The notes: generated by a model from the sequence alone, not told the origin. 64,000 bases of DNA from DATJGR01 sp963812255 (GCA_963812255.1 CAWEUM010000005.1:1116001-1180000); one strand, 5' to 3'. Shown: positions 1 to 8,613, counted from the first letter of the stretch. Program-made: numbers and translations.

Positions 1-768
1 GCGCAAGCGTCATTCGATCCGACTACACAGGACGTCGTGCAATGGAAGCTGCCGAAGCGGCTCGCCGAAATCTCCGGGCTCGCGCTGAGCAGCGACGGAC
101 GCCTGTTCGCACACGACGACGAGCAAGCGATCGTCTATCAGATCGATCCGCAGCGCGGTAAACTCGTCAAAGCGTTTGCGCTCGGCAAGCCTGTCGTCCG
201 TGGAGACTTCGAAGGCATCGCACTCGCAGACACGGACTTCTACTTGGTTACCAGCAACGGGCGACTCTATCGGTCGGCCGAAGGTGCCGATGGTGAACAC
301 GTCACTTATGACGTGACCGATACCGGCCTTGGCGCCCGCTGCGAAATCGAAGGGCTCGCGTACGATCCGCGGCGAAAGGTAATACTGGTGTCGTGCAAGA
401 CGCCGCGGATCGCCTCACTCGACGGTTGGGTCGGCATATTCGCGTGGTCGATTCAACGACGCGAAGTCGACCAGAGCGCGGCGATCCGTGTTTCCGAAAG
501 CGCGCTGGCGGATCCGATCGGCGCGCGCCGCTTCAATCCGTCGGCCATCGAGATCACCCATGACGGTGCGCACATATGGCTGCTCGCAGGCCGACAGCGT
601 GCGCTCGCCGCCATCGATCTCGACGGTGGCGTGAACTGGGTGACGCTGCTGCCCGCGACCCGTCATCGGCAACCCGAAGGCCTGGCCCTATCGTCGAACG
701 GCGAATTGATCATCGCCGACGAAGCCCGACACGGGAGGGCGAAGCTTGCAATCTATCGAACCCGTTGA
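1..768 (+). CDS. SdiA-regulated-like beta-propeller protein (5' partial)
   Basis: The frame is open from the first base, and a GTG at 37 is only an internal possibility, so the gene probably begins upstream of the window (a residue string ending AQA could be the tail of a signal peptide). The visible 255 residues contain repeated propeller-like strands, including 'LAEISGLALSSDGRL', 'GDFEGIAL' and 'CEIEGLAYDP'. This resembles SdiA-regulated or esterase-like phytase-domain proteins, which are calcium-binding six-bladed propellers in the envelope. That is family resemblance only. Its 3' end overlaps the next gene by 23 nt. Confidence 0.6.
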   Translation, partial: AQASFDPTTQDVVQWKLPKRLAEISGLALSSDGRLFAHDDEQAIVYQIDPQRGKLVKAFALGKPVVRGDFEGIALADTDFYLVTSNGRLYRSAEGADGEHVTYDVTDTGLGARCEIEGLAYDPRRKVILVSCKTPRIASLDGWVGIFAWSIQRREVDQSAAIRVSESALADPIGARRFNPSAIEITHDGAHIWLLAGRQRALAAIDLDGGVNWVTLLPATRHRQPEGLALSSNGELIIADEARHGRAKLAIYRTR

Positions 769-1717
769 GCGCGATGTGAACAAGACACTGATCCTGATTC
801 ACGGCCGCGGCTTCAAACCGGATCGCGCACAATTGCAGGCACTGTGGCTGCGCGCCCTGCGCGCCGGCTTGGCGCGAGACGCCCCGCCAGCGCTCGAAGC
901 ATTCGACCGTTGCAACGTGCAGTTTGTCCACTACGGCGACGAGATCCATAGCGTCCTGACGGGGGCTGGACGCCGATATGACGCGGCGCTCGACTTGGCA
1001 GATCTGAACGATACGGTGTCGGCATTGGCCGGTCTTTCGAAGACCAAGCAGTTCCGTCGTCAATACTACGAACGACTGCCCGGAAAAACGCCTTTGAAGG
1101 AATTCCTGGCCGACATAGGCGCACCGACCTTGGCAGCACTCGGACTCAAACAGCGCGCCCTGCAACGGTTGATGCCGGAACTCGTCGACTATTGGCGCGG
1201 CGACGGCGGTAAGTTGCAGGCGGTCGATGCACGCCTGCGTCAAATCGTTGGCGACGCGATGCACCGCGGCGACGACATTCTGCTCGTGTCGCACTGCCTG
1301 GGATGCGTGATCGCCTACAATTCGTTGCTCGCACTATCCAGCGGCGAAGGCAGCCCCGAGGATAAACACAAAGTCTCGCTTTGGCTGACGCTCGGCGCGC
1401 CACTCGGTGACGAAAGCGTCAAGCGACGACTGGGCGGCGGCGCCGGCCAGCGCCCGCAAAAATATCCCGACAACATCGTCTCGTGGATCAACGTCGCGGC
1501 GGAGGACGACTATGTCTGCCACGACGAGCAGGTCGGAAATGACTTCAGAGCGATGCGTGATTCGCGCCTCATCAGCAGCATCGAGGACGTGAGCATCTAC
1601 AACCTCGCCGTCCGCTATGGGCGCTCGAATCCACACTGCGTATACGGCTACCTGACGCATCCGCGCGTCAGTCGGATACTCACGCGATGGCTTGGGGTGG
1701 AGCAGGTCCTCGACTGA
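746..1717 (+). CDS. alpha/beta-hydrolase-fold protein with Cys in the nucleophile position
   Basis: The protein has 323 aa. The TTG start at 746 is chosen because GGGAGGG lies just upstream; a GTG at 776 is the alternative. An early 'LILIHGRG' strand-turn looks like the oxyanion loop of alpha/beta hydrolases. The nucleophile elbow, normally G/S-H-S-x-G, reads 'VSHCLGCVIAY', so Cys184 sits where Ser is expected. A late 'NPHCVYGYL' supplies a candidate catalytic His. It overlaps the propeller gene, so the two are probably co-expressed. The substrate is unknown; lipase or esterase-like is the safest label. Confidence 0.65.
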   Translation: MQSIEPVERDVNKTLILIHGRGFKPDRAQLQALWLRALRAGLARDAPPALEAFDRCNVQFVHYGDEIHSVLTGAGRRYDAALDLADLNDTVSALAGLSKTKQFRRQYYERLPGKTPLKEFLADIGAPTLAALGLKQRALQRLMPELVDYWRGDGGKLQAVDARLRQIVGDAMHRGDDILLVSHCLGCVIAYNSLLALSSGEGSPEDKHKVSLWLTLGAPLGDESVKRRLGGGAGQRPQKYPDNIVSWINVAAEDDYVCHDEQVGNDFRAMRDSRLISSIEDVSIYNLAVRYGRSNPHCVYGYLTHPRVSRILTRWLGVEQVLD

Positions 1718-1723
1718 ACGTCG

Positions 1724-2800
1724 TCAGATGCAGTGCGACAGCAATTTGCTTTGCAACGCCTCAGAGTGGTTGATCGTCGCGTAAAACTCATCGAAGTACG
1801 CGAGCGTTTTGTCCGCCGTTCGGCGCTCGAGGCGGGCGTCGTCGCGAAACAGCGCATAGACGTCCGATTGTGCGTCCCGGAATACGGCAAGGGTGTTGTT
1901 CACCACCGAATCTTCTCGACAGTACCCGCGATATAGACGTTGTCGAACGGTTCGGATACCGAGCGACGCAACGGGCTTCGCATATGGCGCACCGACCACC
2001 CCGGTGGCATCGAAATCGTACGGGACCGGAAACATCGCGCCATTCGCCGCTCGAAGCAGCTCGACGTTGTGGCAACAGTGCTCACCGATCGGACCTCGAA
2101 TCATGGAGAAGTCGGTGTTGCCGACGAGGTATTCGAACATCTCGACGAGATTTGCTTGGCCGGCATCGAGATCCTCGCGCTCGATCGAGTCCACCCGTGC
2201 CACGGTCATGCCGACGCGATCCGCCAGCACCTCAATGGGTTCGATCAGAAAGCCGACATGGGTATTGCGCGTGTTCGCGCGGCTGGTATCCACGTACGTC
2301 ACGTCGACCGCGCGGACTCGCAGGCTCGTTGGCGAGAGGCGACTGAAAACCCGATACAGCTGAAGCTCTAGGCGCACGCGGGCGGCGTAGGCCGCATTCG
2401 AGCTGCCCAACCGGGCGCAATGGGTAACGAGTTTGATCTTGTCGAGATTCGAAAACGCCGTCGCTTGCTGCGGCCCGTGCTTCGGAAAGTTCAAACGCAA
2501 CGGCGGAAACCGGCACGCTGACGCACTTCGGCGCGACTTGCCGCGCGGTCTCATTTTCAATGGAATGCGCACGGCGTTGGCGGCACCGTCTTCCAGGATT
2601 AGCGTTACGTCACGATACGCCGGATCCGCGCTATGATCGCGAGCGATCTCGGTCATCGGTCCTTCGAGTGAAATCGCGATCGAAGTGTCGGCGTCGAACA
2701 GGGTCGGCGCATCTTCGGCATACACAGACGCCGACAGCAGAAGCGTTGCGGCAATCCCGTAGTGAAATCGCGGGCAATTCGGTCTGTAGTGAACGTCCAA
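1724..2800 (-). CDS. secreted CotH-like hypothetical protein
   Basis: This 358-aa protein starts at a TTG (2800) followed within about 25 residues by a signal-peptide-like segment ending 'SVYAEDA'. The middle has 'LVGNTDFSM', and about 40 residues later 'PVPYDFDATG'. That spacing of an N-x-D motif and a D-F-D motif recalls the atypical kinase CotH, but I cannot confirm the homology. Several Cys residues (for example 'HCCHN') fit an exported protein. It converges with the hydrolase at 746-1717, leaving 6 nt between stops. Confidence 0.5.
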   Translation of the reverse strand: MDVHYRPNCPRFHYGIAATLLLSASVYAEDAPTLFDADTSIAISLEGPMTEIARDHSADPAYRDVTLILEDGAANAVRIPLKMRPRGKSRRSASACRFPPLRLNFPKHGPQQATAFSNLDKIKLVTHCARLGSSNAAYAARVRLELQLYRVFSRLSPTSLRVRAVDVTYVDTSRANTRNTHVGFLIEPIEVLADRVGMTVARVDSIEREDLDAGQANLVEMFEYLVGNTDFSMIRGPIGEHCCHNVELLRAANGAMFPVPYDFDATGVVGAPYAKPVASLGIRTVRQRLYRGYCREDSVVNNTLAVFRDAQSDVYALFRDDARLERRTADKTLAYFDEFYATINHSEALQSKLLSHCI

Positions 2801-2815
2801 TTTTTCCCCCAGAGG

Positions 2816-2983
2816 ATGACGATGACGTTCAGCGTTCTAGCGACGGCATTCTTCGCCATCACTGCCACCGCTTTATTCTACTGGGCGCGCCGCCCCGGCA
2901 ACACCTTACGTTTTGGCGGCTACGGCTCGTTGCCACGCGACGAGGAGGGTCACCCGCTGGATCGCCGCCGACGGGTTCACTGA
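2816..2983 (+). CDS. small single-pass membrane protein (hypothetical)
   Basis: This is a 55-aa reading frame. I prefer the ATG at 2816 over 2762 because CCCAGAGG precedes it and it begins exactly with the hydrophobic segment 'FSVLATAFFAITATALFY'. The rest is a basic, Pro/Gly-rich tail ending 'LDRRRRVH'. It diverges from the CotH-like gene with only about 15 nt between starts. The transmembrane segment and start signal suggest a real small gene, but nothing identifies its function. Confidence 0.4.
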   Translation: MTMTFSVLATAFFAITATALFYWARRPGNTLRFGGYGSLPRDEEGHPLDRRRRVH

Positions 2984-2995
2984 GTTCTGCGGCAC

Positions 2996-4522
2996 TCAGC
3001 CGGCAGGAATTTCCTTTAGAAGAACGACGATCGTTCGCAGCAGGATGCGCAGATCGAATGCCACCGACCAGTTGCGAATGTAGTACAGATCGAAGCGAAT
3101 ACGCGCCCGCATCGACTCCAGATCGTCGCCGCCGCGGCAGCCGTTGACCTGGGCCCAGCCGGTGATCCCCGGTTTGACCTTGTGTCTTAGCATGTAGTTC
3201 GGAATCAGCCGCCGATAGCGTTCGTTCATCGCCACTACATGGGGTCGCGGCCCAACCAGGCTCATGCTGCCATGCAATACGTTAAACAGTTGCGGCAGCT
3301 CGTCCAACGACAAGCGCCGGATGAACCGACCGAACGACGTGACGCGAGCGTCGGTCGGTGCAACGGCCTTGAATTGGACATCTCCGTCCTCCACGACGCT
3401 CATCGAGCGGAACTTCCAAACTCGGATCGCGTCGCCGTTCAACCCGAATCGTTTCTGTCGGAACAGCACCGGTCCGGGTGACGTGAATCGAACTCCGGCA
3501 GCAACGATCAGCAGAATCGGCGCGCATAGACCAATCAGCACGACGCTGCCAACGAGGTCGCAGAGGCGCTTGACGAGCACGTGCATTCCAAACAACGGCG
3601 ACTCGCGCACCGCAACCACCGGCAACCCCGCCAACACCTCGAGGCGAGCATGCAGTGGGTCGAAGTCGAGCAAGTCGGGAACAAAATAGATCGACGCCGT
3701 CGAGTTGCCGAGCGAACTGAGTAGTTCGGTCATGCGCCGGTGGCGCGTCATCGGCAAGGTGATGTAGACGCTTTGCACACGATTCCGCACCACGTATTGC
3801 GCGACATCGTGCATTCGACCCAGAACGCGGACACCGGAACCCGCCGGCAACTCCCGGCGGTCTTCGAAGAATCCCAGCACCTCCGGGGGCTGCAGCCCGC
3901 CTCGCAAGGTCCGCTGCAGCTTTAGTCCCTGTTCGTTGAGTCCTACGATCACGGCGCGGCGCTGCGACCGAGTTCCCGCACCCGTGCGGTGCAGGCTCGC
4001 GAACACCAGCATTTCACCCAGCCACACGACCAGCGGGGTCGATACAACCCAGCTCACATACACCGTAGCATCGACCCGGTCACCGATACCGCCGATCACG
4101 ATCAAGAGCCAGATAAACGTTGCCGCCGGCAGCCAGCGCAACGTGATCGAAAGCAACGGTCGTAGCCAAACGAGGAAACCGCGGGCGTTAATCCTGGGCG
4201 CATCGAACAAATCGGCGGTGATCAGGAATCCGAGCGCACCGAGCAGAACATAGGGGCCTTCGAACGGGCGCCCCCACAATTCGACGCAGGCGAGCAACGC
4301 GAGAGCCGTCAATGCGGGATGAAGCAGCGACTTCAAAACGAACGAGGACGTGCTGTCGCTGGTTGTCACGTCGAGAGTGTGGTCACGCCCCCCGAAGGGG
4401 ACCCGAGGCATTCGCACCGTAATCGGTGCCGACATGGCGGCCTGCGTGGCGCTCACCAGCGAGTTCGAACGAACCTGGGTGATATCCTGCGGCGATGCGT
4501 GTTCAGAATTTCGCTGAGTCAT
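2996..4522 (-). CDS. undecaprenyl-phosphate sugar phosphotransferase (WcaJ/EpsE-like)
   Basis: This 508-aa polyprenyl glycosylphosphotransferase transfers a sugar-1-phosphate to undecaprenyl phosphate, the first step of exopolysaccharide repeat-unit assembly at the inner membrane. The N-terminal half has several hydrophobic helices and a CoA-binding-like fold ('RAVIVGLNEQG'). The C-terminal catalytic domain is classic: 'KRLCDLVGS', a transmembrane helix, 'SPGPVLFRQKR', 'VWKFRSM', 'RLSLDELPQLFNVL', 'MSLVGPRPH', 'KPGITGWAQVNGCRG'. The ATG at 4522 is chosen over an in-frame start at 4594 because the family starts nearby and the earlier codons overlap the upstream gene. It lies 4 nt after the small membrane protein gene, so an operon is likely. 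Confidence 0.9.
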   Translation of the reverse strand: MTQRNSEHASPQDITQVRSNSLVSATQAAMSAPITVRMPRVPFGGRDHTLDVTTSDSTSSFVLKSLLHPALTALALLACVELWGRPFEGPYVLLGALGFLITADLFDAPRINARGFLVWLRPLLSITLRWLPAATFIWLLIVIGGIGDRVDATVYVSWVVSTPLVVWLGEMLVFASLHRTGAGTRSQRRAVIVGLNEQGLKLQRTLRGGLQPPEVLGFFEDRRELPAGSGVRVLGRMHDVAQYVVRNRVQSVYITLPMTRHRRMTELLSSLGNSTASIYFVPDLLDFDPLHARLEVLAGLPVVAVRESPLFGMHVLVKRLCDLVGSVVLIGLCAPILLIVAAGVRFTSPGPVLFRQKRFGLNGDAIRVWKFRSMSVVEDGDVQFKAVAPTDARVTSFGRFIRRLSLDELPQLFNVLHGSMSLVGPRPHVVAMNERYRRLIPNYMLRHKVKPGITGWAQVNGCRGGDDLESMRARIRFDLYYIRNWSVAFDLRILLRTIVVLLKEIPAG

Positions 4523-4526
4523 GCCG

Positions 4527-4808
4527 TCAAGGGTCCAGAACGGATCGCTGCAGACTGGAATGTTTGCGTCGCAACTGCAGTACTGCGAGCGCACCGGTCA
4601 ACACAGCAATTCCCCATCCATTGATCTCAGTTTCGTCTGACGCACCGCGCGGATCATGACCCGTTGTCGTGGATGTTCGTTCGACGGATTGTTTGGCAGC
4701 CGACCACATCTGTGGCGCGCCCCGGTCCCCTCGTTCACCAGAGGCGGTGTGTACCGCCGCCACCGGGGCGAGACACAGTAATGTCGCCGCCAGCGCGTGG
4801 CACTTCAT
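4527..4808 (-). CDS. small exported protein with C-terminal TM plus RRK tail (exosortase-signal-like)
   Basis: This is a 93-aa protein from ATG 4808 (an ATG at 4820 is also in frame). It has a signal peptide ('MKCHALAATLLCLAPVAAVH'), a short polar linker, then a hydrophobic segment 'GWGIAVLTGALAVLQL' followed at once by RRK. That tripartite signal, TM and basic tail is the shape of exosortase-processed C-termini, but the PEP motif itself is absent. It is the first gene of a two-gene unit with the polyprenyl sugar transferase. PEP-CTERM systems are known to go with exopolysaccharide genes, and a PEP-CTERM remnant lies about 2 kb away. Confidence 0.5.
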   Translation of the reverse strand: MKCHALAATLLCLAPVAAVHTASGERGDRGAPQMWSAAKQSVERTSTTTGHDPRGASDETEINGWGIAVLTGALAVLQLRRKHSSLQRSVLDP

Positions 4809-5007
4809 GAGACACCTCACTACGTCGCCAAACTCCGTGGCGCGAGGTATGCAAACCAGACGTTACCTTTCCCGGGCCGATGGCTGTCCCCTATCGCCCA
4901 GTTGCCATCATGCCGTCGCATCGAGCCGGGTCAATCACCGCACGTGCAACCTGAGACCTACAGCCAAACTTTCTTGTCCGACCGCGGATGGCGTTGACAC
5001 ACTGCAA

Positions 5008-5946
5008 GTGGATAAGATCCGGGCAATTCCGAAACCGATCACCACGAGTACCGCCTGTATGGCGTTTCATTCTCTGATGCTGCAACTGGTCGCCGACCTG
5101 CGCATGCAACTCGGCGCGACGCCAAGCGTGGTCGAACTCGGCAACCAGACTTTCAAACCAAAATCGGGCGATTTCGAGCGCGTCACTGCGCGCTTGCTGG
5201 GGCAAGAAACTCCGTTCGATGCCGCTCTGCTACGCGAGATCGCGGTACGCCGCGATTCCGCACTCAGCGCAAGTACATCGGACTACTATCGCGCGCTCGG
5301 CTTCGCCTCATACCGAGCGATCGACGTCAACGGCCGCTACGACAGCCTCGTGATGGATCTGAATCGAGACCTTGCCAAGCACTACGGCTTCTCCGAGACA
5401 TTCGATCTGGTTACCAACAACGGCACCAGCGAGCACATCTTCAATCAATCCGCAGTGTTCTCGAACGCGCACGCCTTGTGCAAAGTCGGCGGCGTGATGC
5501 TGCATGTGCTGCCGTTCGTCAATTATCTGAACCACGGCTTCTTCAGCTACAACCCGATCCTATTTTGCGATCTCGCGGAAACGAATGACTACGAGGTGTG
5601 CCGTCTGTCCGTTGCGAGCAACCGCGGCATCGAGGTCGGCGATCACACCGAACCCGTGCTACGCCGAGAAGAACTGCAGCAGCGTTGCGCCATCGACGGC
5701 AGTCCGCGTGGATCGTTCGCCCATTTGTTCGGCATCGGCCGAGCCGGCAAGCGCAGCCGCCGCGCCCTCAGCATGGCGCTGCGACGCGTCATGAGCGCCG
5801 GTCCGAACATCAGCGTCGTCGCGCTGTTGCGCAAAACGTGCGACCAATCGTTCCGATTTCCGATCCAAGGCATGTATAGCGGTGCGAACATTGCCGAGCC
5901 CGGTTTACGCGAAGTCTATTCAACGCCGCCCAGTGTGCGCGGATGA
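5008..5946 (+). CDS. SAM-dependent methyltransferase-like protein
   Basis: The product is about 312 aa from GTG 5008; ATG 5059 is a weaker alternative because it would cut off 'IPKPITTSTAC', which reads like a real N-terminus. 'VVELGNQTF' resembles a SAM-binding motif I, and 'FDLVTNNGTSEHIFNQ' followed by 'VGGVMLHVLPF' matches motifs II-III of class I methyltransferases acting in natural-product or polysaccharide contexts. The stop overlaps the next gene start as ATGA, so it is translationally coupled to the 2OG oxygenase. It diverges from the polysaccharide genes. The acceptor is not predictable. Confidence 0.65.
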   Translation: MDKIRAIPKPITTSTACMAFHSLMLQLVADLRMQLGATPSVVELGNQTFKPKSGDFERVTARLLGQETPFDAALLREIAVRRDSALSASTSDYYRALGFASYRAIDVNGRYDSLVMDLNRDLAKHYGFSETFDLVTNNGTSEHIFNQSAVFSNAHALCKVGGVMLHVLPFVNYLNHGFFSYNPILFCDLAETNDYEVCRLSVASNRGIEVGDHTEPVLRREELQQRCAIDGSPRGSFAHLFGIGRAGKRSRRALSMALRRVMSAGPNISVVALLRKTCDQSFRFPIQGMYSGANIAEPGLREVYSTPPSVRG

Positions 5947-6809
5947 CTGGCGTACTGGCGCGCGCCGAATCAGTATCGCTGCAGACCGATCCGTTCCCTC
6001 ATTTGCTGATCGACAACGCACTCGACCCGGAAACGTACACTTCACTCGCTGCACTGTTTCCGTCGCTCGACGACGTGAACCGGCGCGGTCGGCGCATCCA
6101 GAACAACCACTTGTATTTGCTATCGGCGCCAGAGGTAATTTCAAACCCGCAGATTGCAGAGGCGTGGCGCGCATTCTTTCGCTATCACGTATCCGCTGCG
6201 TTCTGGCGCGACGCCTTACCGCTGGTGAAGGAGCATCTACTGACGATCCATCCAGATCTCGAGGCGCTAGCCGGACGGGCAATCGAAGATTTTCGGGTCG
6301 CCATTCGTCAGAAAAGCAGCGAATTCACCGAGGAAATCTCGCTCGACTGCCAGTTCGGCGTCAACTCACCGGTGACGCGTGGCTCGAGCGTCCGTTCGGC
6401 GCACGTCGATCATCCGACGAAACTCTTCAACGCGCTGCTCTACTGCCGTGCACCGGAAGACGACACCCCAGGCGGCGATCTCGTTCTGTATCGGTGTACC
6501 GGCACGCCGGCGTACTCGAACGGTTCGAGCATTCTGCCCACACGGATTGTCGCCGCGAAACGCATCGCCTATCGGGCGAATCGTCTCGTACTGTTCCTGA
6601 ATTCGCCCTGGTCGGTGCACGGCGTTGCACCTCGGCCGCGGACACCGCACGTGCGCCGTTACATCAATTTCCTCTGTGAGTTCAGGCAGCCGCTTTTCGA
6701 GATCGAACGCGCATCGGCGTCGACGCGCTACTTCGAAGCTGCGCGGACGATCTTGCGCCGCCGGCCGTCCAGATCAGCACAGCACGAGGAGGTCGAGGAG
6801 GTCATTTAG
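5943..6809 (+). CDS. 2-oxoglutarate/Fe(II)-dependent oxygenase
   Basis: This 288-aa cupin-fold oxygenase has a complete iron facial triad: H154-x-D156 ('SAHVDHP') and distal H226 ('WSVHGVAP'). R238 or R239 ('HVRRYINFL') is suitably placed to bind 2-oxoglutarate. 'GGDLVLYR' and 'NRLVLFLNSP' are the expected core strands. It shares an ATGA overlap with the methyltransferase, so both probably act on one substrate, plausibly a lipid- or glycan-linked product given the adjacent polysaccharide transferase. It ends 4 nt into the convergent PEP-CTERM remnant. Confidence 0.8.
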   Translation: MTGVLARAESVSLQTDPFPHLLIDNALDPETYTSLAALFPSLDDVNRRGRRIQNNHLYLLSAPEVISNPQIAEAWRAFFRYHVSAAFWRDALPLVKEHLLTIHPDLEALAGRAIEDFRVAIRQKSSEFTEEISLDCQFGVNSPVTRGSSVRSAHVDHPTKLFNALLYCRAPEDDTPGGDLVLYRCTGTPAYSNGSSILPTRIVAAKRIAYRANRLVLFLNSPWSVHGVAPRPRTPHVRRYINFLCEFRQPLFEIERASASTRYFEAARTILRRRPSRSAQHEEVEEVI

Positions 6810-7204
6810 CCGGCGCGGCGACGCCTCAGCCCGACCAGGCACAGCATGCCTGCCGCGAACAATGCCAGCGTATCGGGTTCCGGCACTTGCGTTGCGCAGC
6901 TTCCCCGACTGATCGCGAAGTTGCCGACGCCCCACTCCCAAGGCTCGACGATGACCTTGGTAATCGAACCACAGCTGTCGGTCGTCGCAAATCCGAATCC
7001 CGGCGTGTTCGTCGCACTCAACGAGAACGACTTTTATGCTTGCTGACCGGCATTGTCGTAGCCATCGACCCAACCGGTACCGCTACTCGACGCACCGACG
7101 GAAAACGAAAAGGCGCGCGTGCTGGCCGGCAGAATCAGCTCCACCCATTCCACGCAATACGTCGATTCACCGCTTGGCGGCACGGTGGAGTTCCGGAGCG
7201 CGAA
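6806..7204 (-). pseudogene. PEP-CTERM sorting-domain protein, nonsense-interrupted remnant
   Basis: Read on the minus strand from 7204, one frame encodes a plausible secreted protein ('STYCVEWVELILPAS', 'GTGWVDGYDNAGQQ'). It is stopped by TAA at 7034-7036 and then resumes in the same frame with 'KSFSLSATNTPGFGF'. The end is a textbook PEP-CTERM signal, 'VPEPDTLALFAAGMLC' plus 'VGLRRRRAG'. A second in-frame stop (TGA at 7205-7207) lies directly upstream, and I find no signal peptide before it. The gene is therefore truncated and nonsense-mutated. PEP-CTERM proteins are normally cleaved and anchored by exosortase, which is not encoded in the window. Confidence 0.75.
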
Positions 7205-7453
7205 TCAGCGAGCGTCGCGGGAAATCAGCTGGCGAGACATCGCAAGCGGCATGACGATGACCCACTTTGCCGCGGATCTGATGTCGAGGATGTCGGCCAG
7301 CCGCCACATTCCATTCACATCGCTCAACGCTCCTCAGCGAGGTAGTGATGATGACTACCTGTCGCGTGCACGACAGCACATGGCAGGCTGTCGACAGACC
7401 GCCATGCTTGCCCGCGCTATCGTGGGTCGCTCTACTACTACGGGAGACTCCAG

Positions 7454-7864
7454 ATGCCTGCGAATCTCAGCCATTTCGCGATCGAATGCGACGACGTCGA
7501 GCGCGCCAAGCGGTTTTACGAAGCGGTGTTCGGCTGGCGTATCGAGCCGTGGGGGCCACCCGATTTCTATCAGGTCTTCACCGGAACAGCGGATCAGCCG
7601 GGTGTCCTGGGCGCCCTGCAGGCGCGCCGACAACCGTTGACCGGCACCGGCAATCGAGGTTTCGAGTGCACATTCGGCGTGTCCTCGGTGAAGCAGGTCA
7701 TCGCCGCGGTCGTCACGCACGGCGGCTCCATCGCGATGTCCGAGTTCCGCATCGAAGGCGTTGGCAATGGCGCCTATTTTCTCGACACCGAAGGCAACCG
7801 GTTTGCCGCGTTGCAATACGATCGCGCCATGCAGTGGCCGACCGGTACCCATCCGCCATCGTGA
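7454..7864 (+). CDS. VOC family (glyoxalase/bleomycin-resistance fold) protein
   Basis: This 136-aa single-domain vicinal-oxygen-chelate protein opens with 'ISHFAIECDDVERAKRFY'-type sequence (here LSHF) and 'VFGWRIEPW'. It closes with 'FLDTEGNRFAALQYD', the usual betaalphabetabetabeta borders. His at residue 7 and Glu in 'RIEGVG' or 'DTEGN' could bind metal, but the substrate cannot be inferred. GAGACTCC before ATG 7454 is a modest ribosome site. Its stop overlaps the AraC-type regulator start (GTGA), so the two form an operon. Confidence 0.8.
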   Translation: MPANLSHFAIECDDVERAKRFYEAVFGWRIEPWGPPDFYQVFTGTADQPGVLGALQARRQPLTGTGNRGFECTFGVSSVKQVIAAVVTHGGSIAMSEFRIEGVGNGAYFLDTEGNRFAALQYDRAMQWPTGTHPPS

Positions 7865-8613
7865 CGATCGTCGTCCGCAGCCTGGCCGCGACCTACTACG
7901 ACGGGCACGAAATCGATTCTCACGCGCACACCTGGGGCCAGCTGATCTACGCAACCATGGGGGTGATGCGTGTGACGCTGCAGGGGACGTTCTGGATCGT
8001 GCCCTCGGCACGCGCCGTTTGGGCGCCGCCGGGCGTGCATCACGAGATCCGCGCACGGGGCGACTACAGCATGCGCACTATCTATCTTGCCCCCGAGATA
8101 GCGGATCGCCTCCCAGCGCGCGGTGGCGCAATAGACGTCACACCGCTGTTGCGCGAGTTGCTGTTGCGCATTGTCGCGATCGGCATGCTCGACAATACAC
8201 ACCCGCTGCACCAGGCGTTGATCCACGTGCTGCTCGACGAGCTTGTACAGGCGCGAAACTTACGTGTGTCGTTGGCGCTGCCGAAAGACCGGCGCGCGCT
8301 CGCTATCGTCTCACGACTTCAAGAGGAACCGGCCAATCGCGTCCGGCTCGACGAAATCGCCCGCGATACGGGGGCGAGTCCCCGCACCATTCAGAGACTG
8401 TTTCGCAACGAAACGGGCTTGCACTTCACGCAGTGGCGACGCCGTTTCGCGCTACTTCACGCAATGGAGCTCTTGAGTCACGGCGCGTCGGTCACCACAG
8501 CTGCGAGTGAAGTAGGCTACGAATCCACCAGCGCATTCGTAGCGGCGTTTCGCCGCGAAATGGGTGTCACACCGGCGAAATATCACCCTACGCGCGAGCC
8601 GATCGAACCTTGA
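7861..8613 (+). CDS. AraC-family transcriptional regulator with cupin sensor domain
   Basis: This 250-aa regulator uses the GTG at 7861, which overlaps the VOC gene stop. The N-terminal cupin has 'DSHAHTWGQLIYATMGVMRV' and 'IVPSARAVWAPPGVHHEI', typical of the NimR/YeaM-like subgroup. The C-terminal double helix-turn-helix is intact ('RLDEIARDTGASPRTIQRLF', 'SVTTAASEVGYESTSAF', 'FRREMGVTPAKY'). Being coupled to the VOC gene suggests it answers to a compound handled by that protein, but the target is unknown. Confidence 0.88.
   Translation: MTIVVRSLAATYYDGHEIDSHAHTWGQLIYATMGVMRVTLQGTFWIVPSARAVWAPPGVHHEIRARGDYSMRTIYLAPEIADRLPARGGAIDVTPLLRELLLRIVAIGMLDNTHPLHQALIHVLLDELVQARNLRVSLALPKDRRALAIVSRLQEEPANRVRLDEIARDTGASPRTIQRLFRNETGLHFTQWRRRFALLHAMELLSHGASVTTAASEVGYESTSAFVAAFRREMGVTPAKYHPTREPIEP

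Noticed and set aside
4669..5007. Extended N-terminus of the methyltransferase from 4669
   Set aside because: It would run antisense through the small signal-peptide gene and resembles non-coding translation.
7034..7036. Programmed recoding of the in-frame TAA in the PEP-CTERM gene
   Set aside because: TAA is not used for selenocysteine or pyrrolysine, no slippery site or stem-loop is evident, and a second stop and missing N-terminus point to decay.
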